DNA from: an uncultured Nonlabens sp.
GTDB taxonomy: Bacteria > Bacteroidota > Bacteroidia > Flavobacteriales > Flavobacteriaceae
Direction: 5' to 3'
Length of the DNA: 64,000 bases
Assembly (NCBI GenBank): GCA_947491755.1
Contig: CANLKV010000004.1
Span: forward strand, 1-64,000
Shown: positions 1 through 7,557 of the stretch, piece by piece
Numbering within the stretch: position 1 is the first letter of the stretch
Layout: each line of letters starts with the position of its first letter
Notes under the pieces: generated by a model
Databases searched by the model: none
The model's input: the letters and a program-made list of their open reading frames with translations, nothing else
Told to the model about the DNA's origin: nothing
Program-made: the position numbers and the translations under genes

Positions 1-77
1 AAGATCTGAATCTGAAAACGATCGAACGGCCATAAAAGCTCTTGAAGAGGTTTTATAGTGAGAGGCGAGCTGGTGCG

Positions 78-188
78 ATGGCAGATGATGGCTTACAAGA
101 AGTTGTCAATTGCATTCCTCTCGCCTTAAAAAAAAGGCTCGTCGGATGCAGGAAAGATCTGAATCTGAAAACGATCGAACGGCCATAA
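78..188 (+). pseudogene. Duplicated gene-tail ORF (36 codons), copy 1
   Basis: The ATG at 78 opens a 36-codon frame ending MADDGLQEV...KTIERP, and the frame is open upstream of the ATG back to the previous TAA. The same frame recurs at 231-341 with seven or eight base differences that keep it open. I do not recognise the product. It could be a tail fragment of a gene left of the window, or a very short real gene; nothing shows that it is expressed. Confidence 0.3.
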
Positions 189-230
189 AAGCTCTTGAAG
201 AGGTTTTATAGTGAGAGGCGAGCTGGTGCG

Positions 231-341
231 ATGGCAGATGATGTCTTACTAGATGTTGTCAATTGCATTCCTCTCGCCTTGAAAAAAAGGCTCGTCGGAT
301 GCAGGAAAGATCTGAATCTGAAAGCAATTGAACGACCATAA
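231..341 (+). pseudogene. Duplicated gene-tail ORF (36 codons), copy 2
   Basis: Second in-frame copy of the ORF at 78-188. Compared with copy 1, GLQE becomes VLLD and one Thr becomes Ala, while the Leu, Ile and Arg codons change silently. The third unit keeps the frame through MADDVLL, then leaves the repeat at about 405 and stops soon after. Function unknown. Confidence 0.3.
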
Positions 342-461
342 AAGCTCTTGCAGAGGTTTTATAGTGAGAGGCGAGCTGGTGCGATGGCAGATGATGTCTT
401 ACTAGTTATTAGCCACGAACAAAAGAATCCATGATCAAATCAACATCACGTAAGGATTTAT

Positions 462-469
462 TAAATTTG
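462..469 (+). promoter_or_regulatory. Bacteroidota -7 box upstream of the toxin-antitoxin pair
   Basis: TAAATTTG matches the Bacteroidota -7 consensus TAnnTTTG and lies 17 bp before the antitoxin ATG. I see no convincing -33 TTTG at the expected spacing, so the promoter call rests on this box and its position. Confidence 0.5.
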
Positions 470-486
470 TACGTAAAACAAATGTT

Positions 487-732
487 ATGGACAAAAAATT
501 GACATTAAGTTTAGACAAATCAATTATTGAAAGTGCAAAGAATTATGCCAAATCCAATAACATTAGCTTGTCGAAACTTATTGAATCTTATTTGACAACG
601 CTCACCAAACAGAAAAGAAGTTCAACAGAAATCACACCTCTCGTTGAAAGTTTAAGTGGAGTAATTGATCTTGATAAGGATTTTGACGTAGAAGATGCTT
701 ATACGGATTACCTTATTAAGAAGTACAAATGA
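487..732 (+). CDS. Antitoxin, DUF6364/ribbon-helix-helix-like
   Basis: A small protein of 81 residues. Residues 4-40 (KLTLSLDKSIIESAKNYAK followed by a second helix with SLSKLIESYL) fit a ribbon-helix-helix DNA-binding fold as found in VapB-type and DUF6364 antitoxins. The C-terminal half, rich in Asp and Glu and ending in DYLIKKYK, is the usual place where an antitoxin wraps its toxin. It overlaps the next gene by 4 bp (ATGA), so the two are translationally coupled. By family precedent it neutralises the PIN toxin and represses its own promoter; the box at 462-469 would be the target. The family assignment is by pattern only. Confidence 0.8.
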   Translation: MDKKLTLSLDKSIIESAKNYAKSNNISLSKLIESYLTTLTKQKRSSTEITPLVESLSGVIDLDKDFDVEDAYTDYLIKKYK

Positions 733-1142
733 GCAGATTATTAATCGACACAAATATCGTAATAGACTTACTTTCAAAAAGAGATAAATTCTATGATGAG
801 GCTGCCGATTTATTTTCTCGTGCGGACAAAAAAGAATTAGTACTGTCTATTTCATCTTTAACATTTGCAAATACAAATTATATTCTTACCACACTCAAAC
901 CGGCTAAAGAAGCCAGGAAAATATTGAGGAAATTTAAAGTACTCGTTGAGTTATTGAGCTTAGACGACAAGATTACCGAATTGGCTTTGAGTGATGATAA
1001 TTTTCCAGATTTTGAGGATGGGCTACAATACTATTCAGCCATCGAAAATCAAATAGATGTAATTATAACGCGGAATAAAAAGGACTTCAAAAATTCGAAA
1101 ATTCCTGTTTTAACTGCAAAAGAATTTTTAGCTCGGAAATAA
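729..1142 (+). CDS. vapC: PIN-domain ribonuclease toxin (VapC-like)
   Basis: 137 residues, the normal length for a single PIN domain. The first acidic residue is D7 in LLIDTNIVIDLL; the central acidic cluster is D94, E96 and D97 in PDFEDGLQYYSA; the last conserved acid is D119 in ITRNKKDF. These residues build the Mg-dependent RNase site of PIN toxins. It is coupled to the antitoxin by a 4-bp overlap. Known PIN toxins cut tRNA or rRNA; the target here cannot be read from the sequence. The pair sits beside the tandem repeat, consistent with a recombining accessory spot at the left end of the window. Confidence 0.88.
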   Translation: MSRLLIDTNIVIDLLSKRDKFYDEAADLFSRADKKELVLSISSLTFANTNYILTTLKPAKEARKILRKFKVLVELLSLDDKITELALSDDNFPDFEDGLQYYSAIENQIDVIITRNKKDFKNSKIPVLTAKEFLARK

Positions 1143-1245
1143 GGCTAGTGGCAAACAATGATAAAAATTTTTGCGGTTTACTCAATAATTACTTTCGAAT
1201 ATAATAGCTAAGTAGCTATATGTTACTTTGAATGATGGTTGTTCT

Positions 1246-1259
1246 GCTTTCGCGAAAGC
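1246..1259. repeat. Dispersed palindrome GCTTTCGCGAAAGC, copy 1
   Basis: Exact 14-bp palindrome in the spacer between the PIN toxin and the FKBP gene. It is the first of 14 copies in this window (12 exact, 2 with one mismatch). It has no poly-T tail, so it is not a normal terminator. Confidence 0.9.
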
Positions 1260-1381
1260 GAAACTGTACTAGAAATTACCTGATACTGTTAAGTCTTTCT
1301 TAAAGGGACCGATTAAACTACCTTAAATTTTGCTAGGGATCTCTAGTTTTTACCTTCGCAGCTTACATAAAAAGACAAATT

Positions 1382-1813
1382 ATGAGTCAAGTAAAAGCAA
1401 ACGATACCGTAAAAGTCCATTACACTGGAAAATTGAAGAATGACGGTCGCGTTTTTGACACTTCGGAAAATAGAGAGCCACTGGAAGCTCAATTAGGACA
1501 AGGACAGTTGATCCCTGGTTTTGAAAAAGGACTTATCGATATGAAAGTCAACGAGAAAAAAACTATTGAAATCCCTATGGACGAGGCCTATGGCGACGTT
1601 CAAAAGGAATTATTTCAAAAAGTAGAACGTAGCCAACTGCCCGCGGAAATCAAGCCGGAAGTAGGTATGGGTTTGATGGCAAAAAACCCTGATGGGACAG
1701 AGCGCCAGTTGCGTGTGGCAGATGTAAAGGATGACTTTATTATTGTGGATGCCAATCACCCACTAGCAGGTCAAGATCTTATCTTTGAATTAGAAGTAGT
1801 GGGAATTAATTAA
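1382..1813 (+). CDS. FKBP-type peptidyl-prolyl cis-trans isomerase, SlyD-like
   Basis: 143 residues. The FKBP fold is visible in VKVHYTGKLKNDGRVFDTS and GQGQLIPGFEKGLIDMKVNE. An inserted IF (chaperone) domain spans about residues 68-125, as in SlyD; the chain then returns to the FKBP core with HPLAGQDLIFELEVVGI. The metal-binding His/Cys-rich tail of E. coli SlyD is absent. No signal peptide is seen, so it should act in the cytoplasm on proline isomerisation and folding. It converges with paaA, and the two share the hairpin at 1833-1870. Confidence 0.93.
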   Translation: MSQVKANDTVKVHYTGKLKNDGRVFDTSENREPLEAQLGQGQLIPGFEKGLIDMKVNEKKTIEIPMDEAYGDVQKELFQKVERSQLPAEIKPEVGMGLMAKNPDGTERQLRVADVKDDFIIVDANHPLAGQDLIFELEVVGIN

Positions 1814-1832
1814 TTCTTACTTTAAGTTTTAT

Positions 1833-1870
1833 AAAAAAGCCCTTTGAAATGCATGTCAAAGGGCTTTTTA
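1833..1870. terminator. Bidirectional intrinsic terminator between the FKBP gene and paaA
   Basis: AAAAGCCCTTTGA pairs with TCAAAGGGCTTTT around a short loop. A-tract and T-tract flank the stem, so it can end transcription from both converging genes. Confidence 0.85.
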
Positions 1871-1889
1871 CTGTTATTATCTTAATTAT

Positions 1890-2843
1890 TTAGGCGGTTT
1901 TCTCCTTTTTGGCGCGTTGCTTATCTGCATAGGCTGTGGCAGCCTCTCGCACCCAGGCACCTTGCTCCCAGGCATTTCTTCTAGCATCTAGCCTGGATTT
2001 ATTCATAGGCCCGTGACCTTTTACTACTTGCCAGAATTCATCCCAATCAATCTCACCAAAATCGTAGTGCCCAGTCTCTTCATTCCATTTAAGGTCTGGA
2101 TCTGGAATGGTTAGGCCTAGGATATCTGCTTGTGGTACGGTCTGATCAATAAATTGCTGACGTAACTCGTCGTTTGTTTTACGCTTTAATTTCCATTTCA
2201 TGGATTGAGCGGTGTGTGTGCTCGCATCATCTGTAGGACCCAGCATCATGAGCGATGGCCACCACCATCTGTTGAGCGCATCTTGCGCCATTTCTTTTTG
2301 TTCTTCAGTACCATTACATAGGGATAACATAATCTCGTAACCCTGGCGCTGGTGGAAACTTTCTTCTTTACACACACGCACCATCGCACGAGCATAAGGC
2401 CCGTAAGATGTATTACACAACGGCACTTGATTGATGATTGCTGCACCATCTACCAGCCACCCTATCGCTCCCATATCTGCCCAGGTAATGGTGGGGTAAT
2501 TAAAGATGGATGAATATTTTGCCTTACCAGAGTGCAGGTCTTCATACATCTGCTCGCGAGTTATTCCTAGTGTCTCGCAAGCGCTGTATAAGTAAAGACC
2601 ATGGCCTGCCTCGTCTTGAACTTTTGCCAGTAGTGCGACCTTGCGACGTAATGATGGCGCGCGAGTAATCCAGTTACCTTCTGGCAGCATTCCTACTATT
2701 TCAGAATGCGCGTGTTGTGATATTTGTCGTATGTGCGTCTTGCGATATTTTTCTGGCATCCAGTCCTTAGGCTCGATCTTTTCATCACGAGCAATTCGTG
2801 CATCAAACTGCTCTTCTAAACTCTTGATTTCTGCTTCGCTCAT
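1890..2843 (-). CDS. paaA: 1,2-phenylacetyl-CoA epoxidase subunit PaaA
   Basis: 317 residues, full length for PaaA. This is the catalytic di-iron subunit of the phenylacetyl-CoA epoxidase, which forms the ring 1,2-epoxide during aerobic phenylacetate breakdown. Di-iron ligands are visible: E48 (HSEIVG), the D77-E78-H81 cluster in QDEAGH, and E160/E161-H164 in CKEESFHQ. The C-terminal WDEFW...[11 protein letters not shown] block is also typical. In most bacteria paaB, paaC and paaD follow directly; here the next gene is an unrelated convergent one. PaaC is needed as structural partner in the known complex, so this copy must draw it from elsewhere or the set is degraded. The gene itself looks intact. 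Confidence 0.95.
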   Translation of the reverse strand: MSEAEIKSLEEQFDARIARDEKIEPKDWMPEKYRKTHIRQISQHAHSEIVGMLPEGNWITRAPSLRRKVALLAKVQDEAGHGLYLYSACETLGITREQMYEDLHSGKAKYSSIFNYPTITWADMGAIGWLVDGAAIINQVPLCNTSYGPYARAMVRVCKEESFHQRQGYEIMLSLCNGTEEQKEMAQDALNRWWWPSLMMLGPTDDASTHTAQSMKWKLKRKTNDELRQQFIDQTVPQADILGLTIPDPDLKWNEETGHYDFGEIDWDEFWQVVKGHGPMNKSRLDARRNAWEQGAWVREAATAYADKQRAKKEKTA

Positions 2844-2957
2844 CTTATTTATCTTTTATGTAAATCACGTTTTTAATGGTTTTGTAACGCGTATTTCTCC
2901 GTTACAAGGCCTACGTAAACCATTGTTATTCTTTTTATTATGCTCAATAATTATTCC

Positions 2958-2971
2958 GCTTTCGCGAAAGC
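2958..2971. repeat. Dispersed palindrome, copy 2
   Basis: Exact GCTTTCGCGAAAGC in the 187-bp spacer between paaE and paaA. Confidence 0.9.
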
Positions 2972-3030
2972 ATACTCCTTATTCTCTTTACTACTCCTAT
3001 GGATCACTTACATAGTCCCACTATCCTTTT

Positions 3031-4107
3031 TTACACGTCAAAGTTGACGACCAATTCCTTACTGGTAGGCACACTCACACAACTGAGAACATATCCTTTA
3101 TCAACCTCATCTTCTGTTAATGCGTAATTGACCTTCATCTCCACACTGCCCTGCTCTACCTTGCACTTGCAAGTGCTGCAAACACCGCCTTTACAAGCAT
3201 AAGGCAAATCTGCTCCCGCTGCAATAGCGCCGTCCAGAACATTATCGTGATCATCACCCAGTACAAAATGGAATTCTTTGCTCCCGTCGATAACCGTTAC
3301 TGCAACGCCATCAACTTTTTTCTCTAGTGCCGCTGCTGCCCTAGCCTTATCTGCATCGCTCAAACCGCTTACAAAAAGTTCAAAATGAACATTTTCTTCT
3401 TTCATACCAGCGGCTACTAACTCGTCACGTATCAAAAAGATCATCTCTTCTGGACCGCAAATAAAGGCGTCGTCTGTATGAGGGGCGTTTATCAAAGTTT
3501 GTGTAAGAACACGCATTTTTTGTTGATCAAAACGACCGTTAAATAAAGGTATATCTCGCTGTTCCCTGCTCAAGAAGTAAAAAACCTCAAAACGGCTTAG
3601 ATATTTATTCTTAAGCGCCTCGATTTCCTCTTTAAAAATGATAGACTTTGCCGTACGATTTAAATAAAACAATTTGAATTTTGCTTGAGGCTCTTTTTTC
3701 AAATGTGTTTTAATAATGCTAAGCATGGGCGTGATACCACTACCAGCTGCAAAGGCAACGTATTTTTTAGTCTGGTTTTCATCCACACACTCAATCCCAA
3801 AATCGCCACTAGGTGCAGCTACCTGTAGCGTATCGCCAGCTTTAAGCTCTCTATTGACATATGTAGAAAACTTACCCTCAAAAATTTCCTTAACGGCTAC
3901 TTTCCACTCATTATCTAACGGACTGCTGCACAGCGAGTAGCTGCGGCGCACATCTTCATCATTAATAGTAGCGCGCAAGGTCAAAAACTGGCCTTGACGG
4001 TAATTAAATTCTTCACGCAGTTCTTGGGGCACATCAAACGTAAGTACCGTTGTGTCCTCCGTTTCCTTATAAACCTCTGAAAGCGTTATGTCATGAAATT
4101 TATTCAC
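3031..4107 (-). CDS. paaE: 1,2-phenylacetyl-CoA epoxidase reductase PaaE
   Basis: NAD(P)H-dependent FAD/2Fe-2S reductase that passes electrons to the PaaA di-iron centre. The FAD-binding motif RRSYSLCSSP, the nucleotide-binding AAGSGITPMLS segment, and a C-terminal plant-type ferredoxin domain with CKGGVCSTCKC plus a distal Cys (LSCVSVP) are all present. I place the start at a GTG at 4107, which gives 358 residues beginning V-N-K-F-H and fits the family; an upstream GTG at 4143 would add 12 atypical residues. It is upstream of paaA on the same strand with 187 bp between them, so the two may be co-transcribed. Confidence 0.93.
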   Translation of the reverse strand: MNKFHDITLSEVYKETEDTTVLTFDVPQELREEFNYRQGQFLTLRATINDEDVRRSYSLCSSPLDNEWKVAVKEIFEGKFSTYVNRELKAGDTLQVAAPSGDFGIECVDENQTKKYVAFAAGSGITPMLSIIKTHLKKEPQAKFKLFYLNRTAKSIIFKEEIEALKNKYLSRFEVFYFLSREQRDIPLFNGRFDQQKMRVLTQTLINAPHTDDAFICGPEEMIFLIRDELVAAGMKEENVHFELFVSGLSDADKARAAAALEKKVDGVAVTVIDGSKEFHFVLGDDHDNVLDGAIAAGADLPYACKGGVCSTCKCKVEQGSVEMKVNYALTEDEVDKGYVLSCVSVPTSKELVVNFDV

Positions 4108-4302
4108 AAGTATAAAGTCGTTATTTCCTAACGAAACTAACACTTGTTAGTTTGATTTGCAAAGGGTTTAACAGCCTGTATTCAAATTGAATGTTTTAGA
4201 TCAGGATAAGGGATCTTTTTTTGATCAACCTAAATAAAAATCTTCTACCTGATGATGAGGCTAAAACATGTATAAGAGCATTCAAAACGGGTTTACAAAT
4301 GC

Positions 4303-5166
4303 TTAATGATACTGCCTGAATATCTTTGTAGCCTCGTTATAGCTGCTTTCAAACGGCATCGCATTGACGTTAGAATTTGCCTTGATATTGTTGAAATAAC
4401 TCACCATTTTTTCTGTAGGCATGTTGCCCGTAAGTATATCTTTTGCCATAGGACAACCGCCAAAACCCTGGATCGCTCCATCAAAACGGCGACAGCCCGC
4501 TTTGTAGGCGGCATCTACTTTTTCATGCCATTTGTCTGGTGTGGTATGTAGGTGTGCACCAAACTCAATATCCTTATATCGCGGTATTAAATTTGAAAAC
4601 AGATAATTAATCGATTCTGGATCTGAGGTACCTACCGTATCGCTCAATGACAGTATCTCGACACCCATACCACTCAATTTTTCTGTCCACTCGCCTACTA
4701 TATCAACATTCCACGGATCTCCATAGGGATTACCAAATCCCATGGATATATAGACCACTACTTTTTTTCCTTTGGCAAAAGCAAGATCTAAAATTTCCTG
4801 CAGCAGCTCTACCGACTGGGCAATGGTTTTATGCGTGTTACGCATCTGGAAATTTTCACTTATAGAAAACGGATACCCTAAATAATCAATCTCTGGATGC
4901 TCGCATGCCGCTTGAGCACCTCGCAAATTTGCCACTATAGCCAGTAATTTAGAGTTCGTTTTTGAAAGGTCCAGCCCAGCAAGTACCTGCGCTGTGTCTA
5001 TCATTTGAGGAATTGCTTTAGGAGACACAAAACTGCCGAAATCAATAGTATCAAACCCACATCGCAGCAAGGACTGGAGGTATTGAATTTTTGTAGCCGT
5101 GGGAATCATATCTTTAATTCCTTGCATGGCGTCCCGCGGACATTCGATGATTTTGACTGTTTCCAT
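4303..5166 (-). CDS. Hydroxymethylglutaryl-CoA lyase
   Basis: Splits HMG-CoA into acetoacetate and acetyl-CoA, the last step of leucine breakdown. A TIM barrel of the HMGL-like family is supported by KIIECPRDAMQGI at the N-terminus, the metal/substrate region FGAHLHTT, and the signature GFGGCPMAKDILTGN containing the catalytic Cys. The ATG at 5166 gives 287 residues and starts just before the barrel; an upstream start at 5226 adds 20 residues of no family character. It lies 159 bp upstream of paaE on the same strand, so a shared catabolic transcript is possible but not shown. Confidence 0.93.
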   Translation of the reverse strand: METVKIIECPRDAMQGIKDMIPTATKIQYLQSLLRCGFDTIDFGSFVSPKAIPQMIDTAQVLAGLDLSKTNSKLLAIVANLRGAQAACEHPEIDYLGYPFSISENFQMRNTHKTIAQSVELLQEILDLAFAKGKKVVVYISMGFGNPYGDPWNVDIVGEWTEKLSGMGVEILSLSDTVGTSDPESINYLFSNLIPRYKDIEFGAHLHTTPDKWHEKVDAAYKAGCRRFDGAIQGFGGCPMAKDILTGNMPTEKMVSYFNNIKANSNVNAMPFESSYNEATKIFRQYH

Positions 5167-5254
5167 TGCCGTAAATATACTACTCCCTATACGGTTGCAA
5201 AAACCCTTTGCATCGCCTGTTTGCAAGAGGACTGTTTCTTATGGCTCTACGACA

Positions 5255-7462
5255 TCAAGCAATAAATGACTCAATAAGTTCTCTTACCTGGTCTGTATCA
5301 TCCACATAATAACGTGCAGCAGTATTTGCGACACCTACCTTAACGGTAATGGCGCTTTCTGGTAAATCTTGAAACATAAACTCGTCTGTCCAATCATCGC
5401 CTATAGAAAAGATAAAATCGTAGTCTTTGTTCAAAATATGATTATTTGCGGCCTTCCCTTTATGAACATTACTACTTTTAATCTCGATCACTTTATTTCC
5501 AGACAATACGGTCAATCCATTGTTACTGGTAAGTTCTCGTATAACGTTTGATAATTCATTTGCACGTTGTTCCCCTAGATCTGGATCTGCCTTGCGATAG
5601 TGCCATGCGAGCGAATAGTTTTTTTCTTCAATGAAAGTTCCTGGCGTGCGATCTACAAAGGTTTGTAGCACAGGCTGAATGGTAGGCACCCAGTCGTTAT
5701 TCATAGTTTCTGTTAGTTCCCACTCCCTGCCGTAGGCTTTCTTGAGCACACCATGCTCAGAAATTAAGGTTACTGGGACATCTGCAAACCACTCCCCTAG
5801 CGTGACAGAATCGCGCCCGCTAATAATCACAACCTCGTTCTCCTTAGGTTGTTGCAGTTTTTTGATCATTTCTAGTAGCTCTGCATCTGGTTTAGCATCT
5901 TCTGGATTATTGACAAAACCGCGCAGCGTACCATCGTAGTCTAAAAAGAAAATGCGTTTGCTTGCGGCGTTAAATTTTTCCATGATCGCATGCTGCCGTT
6001 TTTCATTAACATGCTTTGCTTTAACGATATTGCGATTGTGTTCTACTGCATTTAGTTTTTTCATAAAATCTGTTGCCCATTTTTCTACATTGTATCGTTT
6101 CAAGCGGCTCTGCATGTATTTATTGCGTTTCTTTTGCTCTTCAACTGGCATTTCTAGGGCTTGTTTGATGGTGTCTGCAATCAGGCTTAAATTATTAGGG
6201 TTGATCAATAAGGCTTCGTTCATCTCTTTGGCAGCACCAGCCATTTCGGATAAGATCAAGACACCCGTGCGATCAGTGCGCGTGGCTACATATTCTTTTG
6301 CCACCAGATTCATCCCGTCTCGTATAGGTGTGATTAGTGCCACATCGCAAGAGGTATAAAGGTCAATTAGATTGTTAAAGGGCATGGAGCGATAAAAATA
6401 CCACACGGGCGTCCAGCTTACGGTAGAGAACTTCCCATTAATGCGCCCTACTAACTCGTCAATCTCCTTCTTGAGCACTTGATATTGCGGTACGTTTGCC
6501 CGGCTGGGAACCGCTAGCATCACCAGGCGCACCTTCTCGCTATAATCTGGATATTTCTCTAGGAAATGCTCAAAGGCCTTCAGTCTATTAGCAATCCCTT
6601 TGGTGTAGTCCAGTCGATCAATGGAGAGAATCATTTTGGCATCTGGGGTGGCGGTTGCATGCAAGTCCAGGCGGCGTTGTAGTTCACTTTGAGTGGTATC
6701 GGTTTGTTCGTGGTTCGCTTTCGCGAAAGCGGAAAATTTCTCATAATCGATCCCCATAGGAAAACTATCTACCTTGATTACTCGATCCTTATAGGTAATA
6801 GCATTAAAACTGACCTCATATCCTAAAATACGACTGACGGAGCTCAAAAAATGACGCTCGTAATCATAGGTATGAAAGCCCAGTAAATCTGCACCCAGGA
6901 GCCCATGGAGTATCTCGTCCCGCCAGGGTAAAGTCCTGAAAACCTCAAATGACGGAAATGGTATGTGCAAGAAAAAACCTATTGATATATTGGGCCGCTG
7001 CTCGCGTATCATTTGTGGTAATAACATCAATTGATAATCGTGAACCCAGACATTATCGCCGTCCTCTAAGTTATCAATGACTACTTGTGCAAACTTGCGA
7101 TTGACCGTTTTGTAGATTTCCCAGTTTTCTTCATTGAATTCCGCATACTCCATAAAATAATGAAAGAGTGGCCATACCGTGCGATTGCTAAAACCGTAGT
7201 AAAAACCGTCCATATCTTCCTGGGTAAGCTCTACTGCAGCGCATTGTTGATCCTGTACTGCGGTATCAATTGCAGATTGTAGATTGCTAGGGGTTTCTTC
7301 TACAGTAAGACCCGTCCAGCCTATCCATAAACCGTTATTGTCCCGGTGTACCGACTTTAAGCCTGTGGCTAGACCGCCTACACTAGGTGCAGAATGCACC
7401 TGACCGTTCTCAATGGATAGTTGCAAGGGAAGACGGTTAGAGACGATGATAGTTTTGCTCAT
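5255..7462 (-). CDS. Bifunctional trehalose-6-phosphate synthase/phosphatase (OtsA-OtsB fusion)
   Basis: 735 residues. Residues 1-470 are a GT20 synthase (NRLPLQLS at the N-terminus, VWVHDYQLMLLPQMIR, SIDRLDYTKGI, RDGMNLVAKEYVA) that joins UDP-glucose to glucose-6-P. Residues about 500-735 are a HAD phosphatase with the nucleophile motif FFLDYDGTLRGF near residue 509 and GDDWTDEFMF near the end, which removes the phosphate to release trehalose. Such fusions are common in Bacteroidota. The gene is divergent from a GH15 hydrolase with 95 bp between starts. A copy of the dispersed palindrome is inside the synthase domain and is translated as AFAKA. Confidence 0.96.
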   Translation of the reverse strand: MSKTIIVSNRLPLQLSIENGQVHSAPSVGGLATGLKSVHRDNNGLWIGWTGLTVEETPSNLQSAIDTAVQDQQCAAVELTQEDMDGFYYGFSNRTVWPLFHYFMEYAEFNEENWEIYKTVNRKFAQVVIDNLEDGDNVWVHDYQLMLLPQMIREQRPNISIGFFLHIPFPSFEVFRTLPWRDEILHGLLGADLLGFHTYDYERHFLSSVSRILGYEVSFNAITYKDRVIKVDSFPMGIDYEKFSAFAKANHEQTDTTQSELQRRLDLHATATPDAKMILSIDRLDYTKGIANRLKAFEHFLEKYPDYSEKVRLVMLAVPSRANVPQYQVLKKEIDELVGRINGKFSTVSWTPVWYFYRSMPFNNLIDLYTSCDVALITPIRDGMNLVAKEYVATRTDRTGVLILSEMAGAAKEMNEALLINPNNLSLIADTIKQALEMPVEEQKKRNKYMQSRLKRYNVEKWATDFMKKLNAVEHNRNIVKAKHVNEKRQHAIMEKFNAASKRIFFLDYDGTLRGFVNNPEDAKPDAELLEMIKKLQQPKENEVVIISGRDSVTLGEWFADVPVTLISEHGVLKKAYGREWELTETMNNDWVPTIQPVLQTFVDRTPGTFIEEKNYSLAWHYRKADPDLGEQRANELSNVIRELTSNNGLTVLSGNKVIEIKSSNVHKGKAANNHILNKDYDFIFSIGDDWTDEFMFQDLPESAITVKVGVANTAARYYVDDTDQVRELIESFIA
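6717..6730. repeat. Dispersed palindrome, copy 3 (inside the trehalose synthase gene)
   Basis: Exact GCTTTCGCGAAAGC within the synthase domain, read in frame on the minus strand as part of SAFAKANHEQ. Confidence 0.9.
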
Positions 7463-7557
7463 ATTAAGGAAGTATTAGGTGATTGCGCTGTTATAATCCT
7501 TAAATTTCGACAAAACAGTTTGAAAAACGAGATAGATTATAGATAACCTAACATTTT

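Larger units (their letters stand above)
1..405 (+). repeat. 153-bp tandem repeat, about 2.6 copies
   Basis: Units begin at 1, 154 and 307, giving an exact 153-bp period; the third copy stops matching near 405. The first copy may continue upstream of the window. Each unit carries an imperfect inverted repeat (AGGCGAG near 64-70 and CTCGCCT about 50 nt later). One forward frame is open for about 50 codons per unit and ends at TAA (33-35, 186-188, 339-341). The differences between copies in that frame include silent third-position changes (Leu, Ile, Arg codons). I infer that the unit is the 3' end of a coding sequence duplicated in tandem. It has no spacer pattern, so it is not a CRISPR array. 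Confidence 0.85.

Noticed and set aside
1..405. CRISPR array
   Set aside because: The repeats are 153 bp and directly adjoining, with no unique spacers and no cas genes.
2641..3015. 124-residue ORF on the plus strand over paaA
   Set aside because: It lies antisense to the strongly supported paaA and has no recognisable domain.
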